From: Treponema sp.
GTDB lineage: Bacteria; Spirochaetota; Spirochaetia; Treponematales; Breznakiellaceae
DNA length: 35,379 bases
Direction of reading: 5' to 3'
Assembly: GCA_031255285.1 (NCBI GenBank)
Contig: JAIRSU010000093.1
Span: forward strand, 1 to 35,379
Under the pieces are notes generated by a model. The model was not told the origin of the DNA and made no database searches. It was given only the letters and a program-made list of their open reading frames with translations. Shown here in pieces: positions 8,396-16,535 of the stretch (positions are counted from its first letter, which is position 1; each line of letters begins with the position of its first letter). Made by a program: the position numbers and the translations under genes.

Positions 8396-8419
8396 ATGAA
8401 GCCGGCAAGGTTTTTGTAA
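8396..8419 (+). other. Possible leaderless mini-ORF (MKPARFL) or start of a frameshifted small gene
   Basis: ATG at 8396 sits 7 bases after the -10 box and reads seven codons to TAA. If one frame is shifted just after the start, the sequence stays open from about 8404 to the TGA at 8491-8493 (AGKVFVNNAVCPIKSGLI...TTGAGVLKSV), which abuts the next ATG. It may be a leader peptide or a broken small gene. There is no functional evidence. Confidence 0.3.
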
Positions 8420-8508
8420 ATAACGCCGTTTGCCCTATCAAGTCGGGGCTTATCATTGAAACCACAGGCGCTGGCGTTCTAAAAAGCGTATGAATGGAAG
8501 AGATAAAG

Positions 8509-9708
8509 ATGAAAAGATTATTTGCAGTAGTGATTTTTTCCCTCGCGATTTCTGCGGGCGCACAAGAGAGGGTGTTTGCGCCTTTTGTGTCGCGTTTGAC
8601 GGCTGAGGTGAAGAACAATCTTGTGCGTTTGAGCTGGATAGATTCCCCTGATGTAAAGGGTCCGGTAATCATTTTCAGTTCCGACAATCCCATCGACCCT
8701 TCGGTGATAAGCTTGTCCTCGGAGAGGAAGCCGGTCCATGTGGCTTACGGGGTCCAATCTTACGTTGACGAAGCCGATTACACGACCCGCTATTACTTTG
8801 CGGCCGCAAGCGATGAAAATGGAAGGGTCTACTATTTGTCGATACCTCTCAACAATATAATTACAGTCAATATGCAGGACTTGTTGAGACAGCAGGCTGA
8901 ACAGGCTCCGACGGTAAGAAGAACCGTCCAGGGTTTTTCCTTGAGCACGGTTCTTCAAGAAGAAAGCGTCATTGTGTCATTCAACACAGACGGTCATAGT
9001 AATTTGATTCTTTATCGGAACATTCAGCCTATACGTAAAATGGAGGACCTGTTAAGCGCAGTCATCGTTCAAGTAACCGCAGAGTCTCCTTTCATTGATT
9101 ATCCGATACCGGGAGTGCCCTGTTATTACGCCGTAGTTCCACAGGGGAGTCTGATAAGCGGGGGTGTGAGGATTTCACCGGGAGATAACGCCACCGTAAC
9201 GCCCGTGACGATATCACTGTCTGAATACAGCCTGAACCAGAGCAATTCTGCGCTCATGCGTCCCACCCCTCTTCCGCTTGTGTCCTTATCCGCGCTCATA
9301 GGCAGTAATTCCATCTTTAACACATCGCCACAAGAACTGAGCCCTGCCGCTGAGCAAGCTATCATGGACGTAAAAAGACCTGAGACACCGACCGTTATGA
9401 AGAAACCTCGCGCCTTCAAAGAAGACATGGAGACTCCGATAAGCGGGGAAGAATACACTCTTCGCTCTATCATGCAGACTACTTTTGCCAAGAGGGATTG
9501 GACAGCGGCGCGGGAACAGCTCTCATACTTTTTATCTCTTCCCCGCGCCGAGGACGTTGAGCTTCGCACGCGCTTCTATTTGGGGCAGGTTTACTATTTT
9601 CTTAATATGCCGCGGGAAAGCCTCTTCGAGTTTCTTCTGATAAAGATAAAATACCCCGAAGAAGCCGCCGAATGGATAAGTGCAGTATTGGAAATACTGA
9701 TTAAGTAA
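8509..9708 (+). CDS. Secreted protein with TPR-like C-terminus, function unknown
   Basis: The ATG at 8509 is preferred over the in-frame ATG at 8494, because GGAAGAG is correctly spaced upstream and the signal peptide (MKRLFAVVIFSLAISAGAQ) starts there. The product is 399 residues. Residues ~25-230 form two blocks that read like beta-sandwich (fibronectin-type) modules (VRLSWIDSPDVKGPVIIFSS and VIVSFNTDGHSNLILYRN). A Pro/Ser/Thr-rich linker follows. The last ~90 residues (WTAAREQLSYFLSLPRAED...YYFLNMPRESLFEF) look like TPR-type helices. It has the make-up of treponemal periplasmic or flagellar-envelope proteins, but I cannot assign a family. It converges on the M18 gene with only 15 bases between stops. 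Confidence 0.75.
   Translation: MKRLFAVVIFSLAISAGAQERVFAPFVSRLTAEVKNNLVRLSWIDSPDVKGPVIIFSSDNPIDPSVISLSSERKPVHVAYGVQSYVDEADYTTRYYFAAASDENGRVYYLSIPLNNIITVNMQDLLRQQAEQAPTVRRTVQGFSLSTVLQEESVIVSFNTDGHSNLILYRNIQPIRKMEDLLSAVIVQVTAESPFIDYPIPGVPCYYAVVPQGSLISGGVRISPGDNATVTPVTISLSEYSLNQSNSALMRPTPLPLVSLSALIGSNSIFNTSPQELSPAAEQAIMDVKRPETPTVMKKPRAFKEDMETPISGEEYTLRSIMQTTFAKRDWTAAREQLSYFLSLPRAEDVELRTRFYLGQVYYFLNMPRESLFEFLLIKIKYPEEAAEWISAVLEILIK
9683..9699. other. Short perfect hairpin at a convergent gene junction
   Basis: CAGTATT-GGA-AATACTG forms a 7-bp stem with a 3-base loop inside the last codons of the 8509 gene, just before its convergence with the M18 gene. It may act as a weak two-way terminator, but lacks a clear T-run on either side. 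Confidence 0.25.
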
Positions 9709-9723
9709 CAGCTTCCCCGCTTT

Positions 9724-11166
9724 CTAACAGTCCTTCAAAAACGCCAGATAGCCGCGATAGGTCGTCCATAAGTCTATCTTGCTGATGATCTCAAACGGTG
9801 AGTGCATAGAGAGAACGGGTATGCCGCAGTCTAGGACATCAACACCCAGGTCGGCGATATGGTAGGCAATGGTGCCGCCGCCACCCTTATCAACTTTTCC
9901 GAGGTTGCCGAACTGCCACTGCACTCCATTTTTGTTCAGGATGTTCTGCACTTTCCAGCAAAACTCAGCGCTTGCCTCGCTTCCCCCGTATTTACCGCCT
10001 CTGCCTGTATATTTCGATAAAACGATGCCTTTTCCACAATAAGAAGCCGTCTTCTTATCCCATACATCAGCAAAGCAGGGATCAAACGCCGCGTTCACAT
10101 CGGCGGAAAGCATCGCCGATCTGCTCAGAACGAGCCGCACATCGACCTCCGAATAAGCCGCGGATTTCGCGTGTAAAAGGGCAACGAAATTCTCGAACTG
10201 CCGCGATTGCGCTCCTGTATTTCCCATTGAGCCGATTTCTTCTTTATCTGACAAATAGCAGATAACGGTCTTTCCGGGCGTGTTGTCTTTGGCAATATCA
10301 AGTACCGCCCGCCACGCAGTAAAGGCGCAGCTTCGGTCGTCATGCCCGTAAGCTCCGATAAGACTGCTGTCAAGCCCTATATCCCGCGCCTTTCCCGCCG
10401 GCACAAATTCTACCTCAGCCGAGGCGAACGCCTCTTCGGTAATGCCATACCTTTTGTTCAAGACATCCAAAATAGTGAGCTTCACCTTTTCCTTGACTTT
10501 TTCGTCAGGATAAGGTTTTGAACCGACAAGCACATCAAGGTCTTCTCCGCGGAAGAACTCGGACGCTTTTTTTTGCATCTGGTCTTGCGCCAAGTGCGGT
10601 AAGAGGTCTGTTATGACGAACACCGGGTCGCTCTCATCTTCGCCGATGCAAATGTCGCACCGTTCCCCGTCTTTTGTAAAGATAACACCGTGCATAGCGA
10701 GCGGGATGGTTGTCCATTGATAGTGCTTGATGCCGCCGTAGTAATGGGTATCGAATAAAGCAAAGCCGCCGTCCTCGTATAACGGGTTGGTTTTAAGATC
10801 AATACGAGGCGAATCCACGTGTGCGCCCACGATATTTATACCCGCAGACAGTGGTTTCTTACCAAGAATAGCGAAAATTACAGATTTTCCCTTGACGTTC
10901 AGATAAATCTTCGCACCCGGCACTAATTTTTCGCTTTTTTCGTCCGAAATGAGGCTTTCAATATCAATAAAGCCTTCTTTTTTGAGAATATCAAGGCATT
11001 GTGCGGTGAATTCCCGTTCTGTCTTGCCTCTGTCGATGAATTTTTTATAATCAACGGAGAATTTCTCAACTTCCGCTATATCTTCCTGTTTAACAGTTTC
11101 CCAGCAGGTCTTCAAATCAAAAGACAGTCTCTCCGCGAGTTGCTGCCCCTCGGTTTTCTCTTCCAT
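9724..11166 (-). CDS. M18 family zinc aminopeptidase (aspartyl/leucyl type)
   Basis: This is a cytoplasmic dodecameric metallo-aminopeptidase of family M18 (yeast ApeI, bacterial ApeA/ApeB type) that removes N-terminal residues from peptides. The 480-residue length is normal. Co-catalytic metal ligands are visible in order: His116 in GAHVDSPR, Asp276 in GHDDRS, Glu309-Glu310 in DKEEIGSMG, an Asp in SADVNAAFDP, and a His in LSMHSPFEI. Glycine-rich KVDKGGGGTIA is also typical. The start at 11166 has AAGGAG about 8 bases upstream. It is flanked by a convergent secreted-protein gene and by a lipoprotein gene 174 bases upstream on the same strand, so operon membership is unclear. A role in peptide recycling is inferred. 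Confidence 0.93.
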   Translation of the reverse strand: MEEKTEGQQLAERLSFDLKTCWETVKQEDIAEVEKFSVDYKKFIDRGKTEREFTAQCLDILKKEGFIDIESLISDEKSEKLVPGAKIYLNVKGKSVIFAILGKKPLSAGINIVGAHVDSPRIDLKTNPLYEDGGFALFDTHYYGGIKHYQWTTIPLAMHGVIFTKDGERCDICIGEDESDPVFVITDLLPHLAQDQMQKKASEFFRGEDLDVLVGSKPYPDEKVKEKVKLTILDVLNKRYGITEEAFASAEVEFVPAGKARDIGLDSSLIGAYGHDDRSCAFTAWRAVLDIAKDNTPGKTVICYLSDKEEIGSMGNTGAQSRQFENFVALLHAKSAAYSEVDVRLVLSRSAMLSADVNAAFDPCFADVWDKKTASYCGKGIVLSKYTGRGGKYGGSEASAEFCWKVQNILNKNGVQWQFGNLGKVDKGGGGTIAYHIADLGVDVLDCGIPVLSMHSPFEIISKIDLWTTYRGYLAFLKDC

Positions 11167-11340
11167 AAAAGATACTCCTTATTAAAAAGGGTAGCGGATT
11201 CACAAAATAACATTCATGTGATTCGCTGACCTTTCTCTGTGAGTATAAAGAAAAGTGATGTAAAAGTAAAGGGGCGGCTTACTTGTTTGTGAGTAAGGGT
11301 CGTCGATATTGCTAAACTGCTAAAATTATGACAAGCCGTC

Positions 11341-12696
11341 CTATTCTTCCCCGCCCTCTCCCCTAAAGAAATAAATCACTGTGGGCGAAGCGTCTCTGTG
11401 AGTGATAGTAACTTCCTCTATATTGAAGTCGGGAACATATTCTATGCGGAAGCCCTGGCTTTCCAGCTTGTAAAGGAAGCTTACCGGGGCTTTTGCTCCA
11501 TTGAACGAAAGGGAGAAAGCGCCGTCATATTGGTTTTGCAAAGAGTCAGAGAGAAAGAGTCCCATGACAACCCTGCCTGTTCCCGCGACCGAAGATGGAA
11601 CGACGGTGGGCGTAAGCATATCAAAGCCGCTCCAAATAAAAGAACCATTGGGGTTAAAGGTCAGCGTTCCGTAATTAGTACTATAGAAGATGGGACCTGC
11701 ATTGTAGATTCTGCGGAAGAGGCTTGAACGCCGCGCATTCTCCCTCAAAATAATGTCGTCAACATCAGAGGTAAGATTCACGAAAAGCCACGTCCTGATG
11801 GCGCTTCCTCTTTCGGAATACTGTACCGCAAGCACAGTGGGACGCAGTTCCATCTGAAGGTCCGCTCCTTCAAAGGTCCAGATACGGGAGCCTATCTTCT
11901 TGATGTCTGTGTACTTGAAGGTTTTGTCTATGATGACATCGTTTTCTATGTCCTTAAGGAACACCCGGGCTGTACCTGAATCCTCCCCTGGATAAAAGCC
12001 CCAGCGTTGAGATAGCATATCCATGTCTATTTTTTCAGAATCAACCATTTGTTTATAGAACTCCGGAGACCATTTCTTTGAAAGAACCATCTCCAGGTCC
12101 GCGTCCTCTCCTTCCTCTTGCTCGTCTTGGACGATTTCCATGAATCCACCCGCATAGTCAAAAAGCTTGAGTCGGTAAGAAAAACAGTAGCCAAATGTAC
12201 CATTTTCTGTAAGTACCTGGTACCAATTGCCTGGCAGAGGATCTCCTGTACCGCTTATGGCAGGCGTTCCTTCAACTTGCATCATAATCTTGACAACTTC
12301 ACCCTTTTTGAGACGGTAGACCCTGCGGGCGTTATTGTCAGCGCTGTCCCGTACAGGAAGCCCGTCCTGTAGAGTTTCAGCATAAGCCGCTGCGAAGGGT
12401 GCGAATTCTTCCGCCCTTTTCTCTGCCTTTCCTTTCGAGCCGAATAGTTCCAAATGGACAAAAGGTATCTCAAATTTATCAATGTCTCCCTGGTTCTTCA
12501 GGTATTCATTTGGAATACCAGCTATCCAGACCTTGCTGATATTAGATTTAACGAAAATAGGTAAAACGGTCCCCGACGGAATCGCCGGGTCTTCATTTGA
12601 CCACAACAGTACGCCCCAGCCCAGACGCTTCGTGCATGACGTGCACAGTGTTATCACTATCGACAAAACAAAAGAAAGTTTGAAAAGAAACCGCAT
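11341..12696 (-). CDS. SH3-domain lipoprotein, function unknown
   Basis: The 451-residue protein begins with a lipoprotein-type signal peptide (MRFLFKLSFVLSIVITLCTSC) with the likely lipidated Cys at 21, following the relaxed spirochaetal lipobox. Residues ~95-190 (GLPVRDSADNNARRVYRLKKGEV... NWYQVLTENGTFGYCFSY) form a bacterial SH3 (SH3b) domain, a fold often used to bind peptidoglycan or peptides. The C-terminal half is a beta-rich region of unknown family with repeated TLTFNPNGSFIWSGF-type strands. No Shine-Dalgarno precedes the ATG. It lies 8 bases after a -10 box, which suggests a leaderless mRNA. Envelope location is likely; the exact role is unknown. Confidence 0.8.
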   Translation of the reverse strand: MRFLFKLSFVLSIVITLCTSCTKRLGWGVLLWSNEDPAIPSGTVLPIFVKSNISKVWIAGIPNEYLKNQGDIDKFEIPFVHLELFGSKGKAEKRAEEFAPFAAAYAETLQDGLPVRDSADNNARRVYRLKKGEVVKIMMQVEGTPAISGTGDPLPGNWYQVLTENGTFGYCFSYRLKLFDYAGGFMEIVQDEQEEGEDADLEMVLSKKWSPEFYKQMVDSEKIDMDMLSQRWGFYPGEDSGTARVFLKDIENDVIIDKTFKYTDIKKIGSRIWTFEGADLQMELRPTVLAVQYSERGSAIRTWLFVNLTSDVDDIILRENARRSSLFRRIYNAGPIFYSTNYGTLTFNPNGSFIWSGFDMLTPTVVPSSVAGTGRVVMGLFLSDSLQNQYDGAFSLSFNGAKAPVSFLYKLESQGFRIEYVPDFNIEEVTITHRDASPTVIYFFRGEGGEE

Positions 12697-12704
12697 AGCA
12701 AAGA

Positions 12705-12733
12705 ATCATATCAAAGATACGCCGAAAAGACAA
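12705..12733 (-). promoter_or_regulatory. Predicted promoter of the SH3 lipoprotein gene, leaderless geometry
   Basis: Minus strand: TTGTCT (12733-12728), 17 bp, TATGAT (12710-12705), 8 bases, ATG at 12696. No Shine-Dalgarno in the 8 bases. Confidence 0.45.
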
Positions 12734-12876
12734 GTTTAAAATCAATACATATCAACATCAGTTGGTACTGTCCGTTCACATTTCTATTGGTTTCTACAGG
12801 ACAAACTCTTCAACATAAAAGTATGTATCGTACAAAGATATGGTCCTTCGATAAACACTTTTGTCTATTCCACGTC

Positions 12877-12905
12877 TTGAATTTTCTTTTCTTGTATATT
12901 ATATT
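12877..12905 (+). promoter_or_regulatory. Predicted promoter of the 12926 membrane-protein gene
   Basis: TTGAAT (12877-12882), 17 bp spacer, TATATT (12900-12905). A short leader containing AGGAGA precedes the ATG at 12926, so this is a conventional leadered promoter. Confidence 0.55.
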
Positions 12906-12925
12906 ATGAAAAATAGGAGAAAACA

Positions 12926-13285
12926 ATGAACGACGTACAACCTTACGAACCGCCGAGTATGTTGACGAAACGCGCTGTTACGGCGATAGGAAGCATAGCG
13001 GGTGGTATAGGACTATTCGCTTTGGGAGCGCTTGGAACCATACCGGGCGTAATCGCAGGCACGATTGCGGTGGCAGTTGGACTGGCGAGTATGGCATCCT
13101 CTGACAAAACTGACAAGAATACAGGCACGTTTCTTACCGGAGCTGGTGCATTGACTATCGCGTCCAAAATACCTATTATAGGCGGACTCGCGGGGTTTGT
13201 TTCGGGAGTCAGCGCACTGTCGCTGATCGGAATAGGTGTCTGGAACGGTATTAAGTTTTTTAAAGGCTTGAAGGCGCGGAGTTGA
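12926..13285 (+). CDS. Small glycine-rich membrane protein, function unknown
   Basis: The 119-residue protein has a short polar N-terminus, then hydrophobic glycine/alanine-rich segments at about residues 18-60 and 74-110, separated by a polar loop (SSDKTDKNTG). The GxxxG-type spacing (GGIGLFALGALGTIPG) fits closely packed membrane helices or a hairpin. A good Shine-Dalgarno AGGAGA lies 6 bases before the ATG. The stop codon overlaps the TTG start of miaB (TTGA), so it should be cotranscribed and coupled with miaB. No family is recognised. Confidence 0.75.
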   Translation: MNDVQPYEPPSMLTKRAVTAIGSIAGGIGLFALGALGTIPGVIAGTIAVAVGLASMASSDKTDKNTGTFLTGAGALTIASKIPIIGGLAGFVSGVSALSLIGIGVWNGIKFFKGLKARS

Positions 13286-14628
13286 AGTATTTTTTTGAGA
13301 CTTACGGCTGTCAGATGAATCTTGCGGAATCCGCAGCAATGGTCAGGACGCTGGAGGAGCGAAGCTGGCAGAAAGCCAAAGATATTGGAGACGCAGACTT
13401 AGTCATTGTCAATACCTGTTCGGTACGACAGACCGCGGAACAGCGGGTTTTCGGACGGCTTGATTTACTCAATGCGCTCAAACGGAAAGCCGTTACAGGA
13501 CGAGGTTCTATAGGAGGGCGTCCATTTAAAGTACTGGTTGCCGGATGTATGGCGTCTCGTCTTGGGGAGAAGCTCAAAGCCGATTTTGTGATGGGAACCA
13601 TTGAAAAGGCGAATTTTCCACGAATTCTGGAAAAAGTCGAAAAAGAAGGGCTTGATAATCCAACTCCGCATTCCTTATCGGTCGACGAAATGGCTTCTGC
13701 GTTTGCTTTTTCTCCTTTGCATTATGAGGAGGGCGCGGTTCGTTCCTTTGTACCGATCATGCACGGGTGCGACAGTTTTTGCGCCTACTGCATTGTTCCC
13801 TATACACGGGGTAGGGAAGTTTCACGTCCGCCGTCCGACATCCTGGCGGAAATCAGGGCGTTATCCGCCAAAGATGTGCGGGAAATCACGCTTTTGGGAC
13901 AAAACATCAACGCTTATCAATGGAACGGCATCTCTTTCAATGAGCTCCTTGAAATGATTGCGCAAGAAATTGAGGGAATGGAAGGCGGAATCCATTGGGT
14001 ACGTTTCTTGTCAAGCCATCCCAAAAATTTTTCGAAAAAGACTGTTGAGGTAATGACACGGCATCGCTGCTTCTGCCGACACTTGCATCTGTGTGTTCAA
14101 CACGGGTCAGACCGTATGCTTACAGCAATGAATCGGCGTTACACAAGCGCCCAATATTTGGCGCTTGTCGACCAAATCCACACTGCTCTACCGGATGTAA
14201 CCCTTTCAACCGATATTCTCATCGGCTTTCCCGGTGAAACTGAGGCGGATTTCGAGGAAACCCTGGACCTTATGCGGCAAGTTCGGTTCCTTTACGCCTA
14301 TACGTACCACTTCAACCCACGCGAAGGAACTGCGGCCTTTTCCCTGCCCGATCGTGTACCTGATGAGGTGAAGCTGAGACGACTTTCTGCAATCATCGCC
14401 TTGCAAAAGAATATCACCACAGAACTGCTCAATGCCCGCATAGGTGGACGAGTCACAGTTTTGGTTGAAGGTCTCTCTAAAAAAAACACAGACGAGCTTA
14501 TCTGTAGGACCGAGTGGGACGAAATGGTGGTGATTCCGGGAGATAGTTCTCGTATCGGGGAGTTTGTGGAGGCCAGGCTCGAGGCACTGAATGGTAATAC
14601 GTTTAGAGGAAAAGAGCTGAAGGAATAG
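13282..14628 (+). CDS. miaB: tRNA-2-methylthio-N6-dimethylallyladenosine synthase (MiaB)
   Basis: MiaB is a radical-SAM methylthiotransferase that converts i6A37 to ms2i6A37 in tRNAs reading UNN codons. The 448-residue protein has the N-terminal UPF0004 domain with cluster cysteines C10 (TYGCQMN), C46 (VNTCSVRQ) and C89 (VAGCMA), then the radical-SAM motif C163-x3-C167-x2-C170 in HGCDSFCAYCIVPYTRGRE. A TRAM domain ends the chain (ARIGGRVTVLVEG...). The start is a TTG overlapping the previous TGA. No ATG is nearby, and this start gives the exact family N-terminus (KYFFETYGCQMN), so expression probably relies on translational coupling. Two tRNA-modifying enzymes (MnmG and MiaB) lie in this window but far apart. 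Confidence 0.96.
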   Translation: MKYFFETYGCQMNLAESAAMVRTLEERSWQKAKDIGDADLVIVNTCSVRQTAEQRVFGRLDLLNALKRKAVTGRGSIGGRPFKVLVAGCMASRLGEKLKADFVMGTIEKANFPRILEKVEKEGLDNPTPHSLSVDEMASAFAFSPLHYEEGAVRSFVPIMHGCDSFCAYCIVPYTRGREVSRPPSDILAEIRALSAKDVREITLLGQNINAYQWNGISFNELLEMIAQEIEGMEGGIHWVRFLSSHPKNFSKKTVEVMTRHRCFCRHLHLCVQHGSDRMLTAMNRRYTSAQYLALVDQIHTALPDVTLSTDILIGFPGETEADFEETLDLMRQVRFLYAYTYHFNPREGTAAFSLPDRVPDEVKLRRLSAIIALQKNITTELLNARIGGRVTVLVEGLSKKNTDELICRTEWDEMVVIPGDSSRIGEFVEARLEALNGNTFRGKELKE

Positions 14629-14668
14629 CGAGTATAATGAAAGCTTATCTTTATTAAAAGGAGTAATT

Positions 14669-14959
14669 ATGGTTGCATTGATTGAATTCATCGTCATTTT
14701 GATTGCTGCGCTTGTTTTTATCCTGTCAAATCAGCAAAGTAGTTGCGATATTTCACTTTTTGGGATATATACGTTTCACAACGAGCCGGTTTATGTTATA
14801 TCACTGGTTTCGTTCATTCTCGGAATTATCGCTTCTATACCATTTTTTCTTTTCTTTATTCTTAAGAAGAAATCAAAAGGGAAAACGGAAATTAAAAGGC
14901 GAAAAAAAAGTGAGATTGAAACGGAATATCCGATTCCGACTCCAGAGAGTCAAGATTAA
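14669..14959 (+). CDS. LapA-domain (DUF1049) inner-membrane protein
   Basis: The 96-residue protein has two hydrophobic helices (residues ~4-20 and ~41-64), joined by a loop with the family's N-x-Q-x(3)-D-ISLFG pattern (SNQQSSCDISLFGIYTF), and a basic cytoplasmic tail. This is the LapA / DUF1049 layout; in enterobacteria such proteins assist lipopolysaccharide assembly control, but that role need not hold in a spirochaete. A perfect AAGGAG lies 6 bases upstream of the ATG, and a possible -10 TATAAT is at 14633-14638 without a convincing -35. The coding end overlaps the likely start of the SPOR-domain gene. Confidence 0.8.
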   Translation: MVALIEFIVILIAALVFILSNQQSSCDISLFGIYTFHNEPVYVISLVSFILGIIASIPFFLFFILKKKSKGKTEIKRRKKSEIETEYPIPTPESQD

Positions 14960-15812
14960 AGCCATCCTTTGTTGTACATTGATGTTTTTTCCCGCTCTTG
15001 CCTCGTTTGTCTATCCTCAAAATGTAGAGTCTGAGCTTGAACGCCTTGAACGGTTTGTCCGTACCACCGGAAACGATGCCGAAAAACGCTCACATCTTAT
15101 GCGTATTGCAAAGCTCTACCGGCTGTCCGGGGACATAGAGGGTGCGGCGAACGCATGGCAGTCTGCGGCTTTTGCCGGTAAGCGAAATGACGATTGTCTA
15201 ATGGCGGCGGCTTTTTGCTTTGCCGCGATAGGTAGTTTTGATAAGGCAAATGCAAACGCTCGTATGGTTCTGCTCACAGGCGACGCTTGTTTCTCAGCAA
15301 AAGCCCGTTTCCTCATGGCGGAAATAGAAGCATTCAACAGGGGGGATGTCGCGCCAATCATCGCTCTTCTCTCGGATCCTGTCTATGAGGCTTACAAATC
15401 GGTTATCTATTACACTGTTTGGAAGATATCAGGAGATAATGTCTACAAGATGCGCCTTCTCTCCGAATATCCGTCAAGCCCGGAAGCCCTCGCATGTCAG
15501 GATGCGAGGAGAGTAAGTATCTTTCCGTCTCCTCTGTGGATTTTGTCTGTAAGAAAGGATGATATAATACCTTCCAATCAGCAGAATAACCGTGCCGAAG
15601 CTCTTGTTCTACAAGCCGGGCTCTTCAGTGAAGAGGCAAACGCTGAAGCCTTAGCGAAAAAAATAAAACAAGCAGGTTTCCTCGCGGAAGCTATATCAAA
15701 AACGAGGAATAACAAGCATTACTGGGCTGTCATAGTTTCTGTCGGGGATAACATAAATGCCTCCATATCGCGGCTCAAGGCGCTGGGTTTTGATGTATTC
15801 CCGGTGAAATGA
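14916..15812 (+). CDS. Secreted TPR and SPOR-domain protein
   Basis: The frame is open from further upstream, but the best start is the TTG at 14916. It gives a classic signal peptide: a basic N-region (MKRNIRFRLQRVK), then IKAILCCTLMFFPALASF. That makes 298 residues and a 44-base overlap with the LapA gene. The ATG at 14982 is the other option. Residues ~40-150 hold TPR-like helices (RIAKLYRLSGDIEGAANAWQ). The last ~75 residues (VLQAGLFSEEANAEALAKKI through RLKALGFDVFPVK) form a SPOR domain, which binds denuded glycan strands of septal peptidoglycan. A role in cell-wall or division-site binding is inferred. The exact start is uncertain. Confidence 0.8.
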   Translation: MKRNIRFRLQRVKIKAILCCTLMFFPALASFVYPQNVESELERLERFVRTTGNDAEKRSHLMRIAKLYRLSGDIEGAANAWQSAAFAGKRNDDCLMAAAFCFAAIGSFDKANANARMVLLTGDACFSAKARFLMAEIEAFNRGDVAPIIALLSDPVYEAYKSVIYYTVWKISGDNVYKMRLLSEYPSSPEALACQDARRVSIFPSPLWILSVRKDDIIPSNQQNNRAEALVLQAGLFSEEANAEALAKKIKQAGFLAEAISKTRNNKHYWAVIVSVGDNINASISRLKALGFDVFPVK

Positions 15813-15824
15813 AATAGAATGATA

Positions 15825-15853
15825 TTGAATTATTCTTCTAAAAGTGGTATATT
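15825..15853 (+). promoter_or_regulatory. Predicted hslVU promoter
   Basis: TTGAAT (15825-15830), 17 bp spacer, TATATT (15848-15853). A leader of about 27 nt follows, with AAAAGGGA before the hslV ATG. No CIRCE-type heat-shock operator (inverted TTAGCACTC) is visible here. Confidence 0.55.
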
Positions 15854-15886
15854 TTACTAATTTTGTAAAAGAGAAAAGGGATAGAT

Positions 15887-16441
15887 ATGGACAAAAAGGA
15901 TAATAAGATTCGTTCTACCACCGTTTTGGCGGTGCGAAAGAACGGGCAGGTGGCTATGGCGGGAGATGGTCAAGTCACAATGGGTGAGACGGTTATGAAG
16001 AATAACGCCCGGAAAGTACGACGACTCATGGACGGAAAAGTGCTTTGCGGTTTTGCAGGAGCGACTGCGGATGCGTTTACGCTTTTTGACCTATTCGAGG
16101 CGAAGCTAAAGGAGTATTCCGGTGATTTACTCCGCGCCGCTGTGGAGCTTGCAAAAGACTGGCGTACAGATAGAACCCTTCGCAAGCTCGAAGCTCTGCT
16201 TCTTGTCGCTGACATCAATAAGATTCTGCTCATATCCGGAACCGGAGATGTGATAGAGCCGGCCGAATCAGCGCTTGCAATAGGTTCGGGTGGTAACTAC
16301 GCTTATGCCGCGGCCCTGGCTTATCTTGAAGGTAGTTCTTTCACAGCCGCGGAAATCGCCAAAAAAAGTCTCACAATTGCAGGTAAGATCTGTATCTATA
16401 CTAATAGTAACGTTATTGTTGAAGAATTGAAGAAGGAATAG
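15887..16441 (+). CDS. hslV: ATP-dependent protease subunit HslV (ClpQ)
   Basis: HslV is the proteasome-like peptidase of the HslVU (ClpQY) complex, a double hexamer capped by HslU rings. The 184-residue sequence carries the family blocks [36 protein letters not shown] and [10 protein letters not shown]. The nucleophile is expected at Thr11 ([10 protein letters not shown]), aligned with Thr1 of mature Escherichia coli HslV. Ten residues precede it instead of only the initiator Met, so a short propeptide must be removed or the true start lies elsewhere. No other good start codon lies closer to Thr11. The Shine-Dalgarno is acceptable. The gene is 94 bases upstream of hslU and cotranscribed with it. 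Confidence 0.95.
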   Translation: MDKKDNKIRSTTVLAVRKNGQVAMAGDGQVTMGETVMKNNARKVRRLMDGKVLCGFAGATADAFTLFDLFEAKLKEYSGDLLRAAVELAKDWRTDRTLRKLEALLLVADINKILLISGTGDVIEPAESALAIGSGGNYAYAAALAYLEGSSFTAAEIAKKSLTIAGKICIYTNSNVIVEELKKE

Positions 16442-16535
16442 ACTGTGGAAATGAAGATTCTGATTTGTAAAAATCATAGTTAAACTTCTTTGTCGCATTC
16501 CCAAACTTTTTACTCTTAAAATCACAGGAGAAAAT

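Noticed and set aside
11196-11225. Second Rex-like site upstream of the M18 gene
   Set aside because: GATTCACA and TGTGATTC are present, but the arms do not pair properly and the spacing is wrong.
14206-14697. 163-codon minus-strand frame over the miaB end
   Set aside because: Antisense shadow of the miaB TRAM region with no family match.
14703-14915. Longer SPOR-protein start at 14703
   Set aside because: It would overlap most of the LapA gene and add sequence that is just LapA read in another frame.
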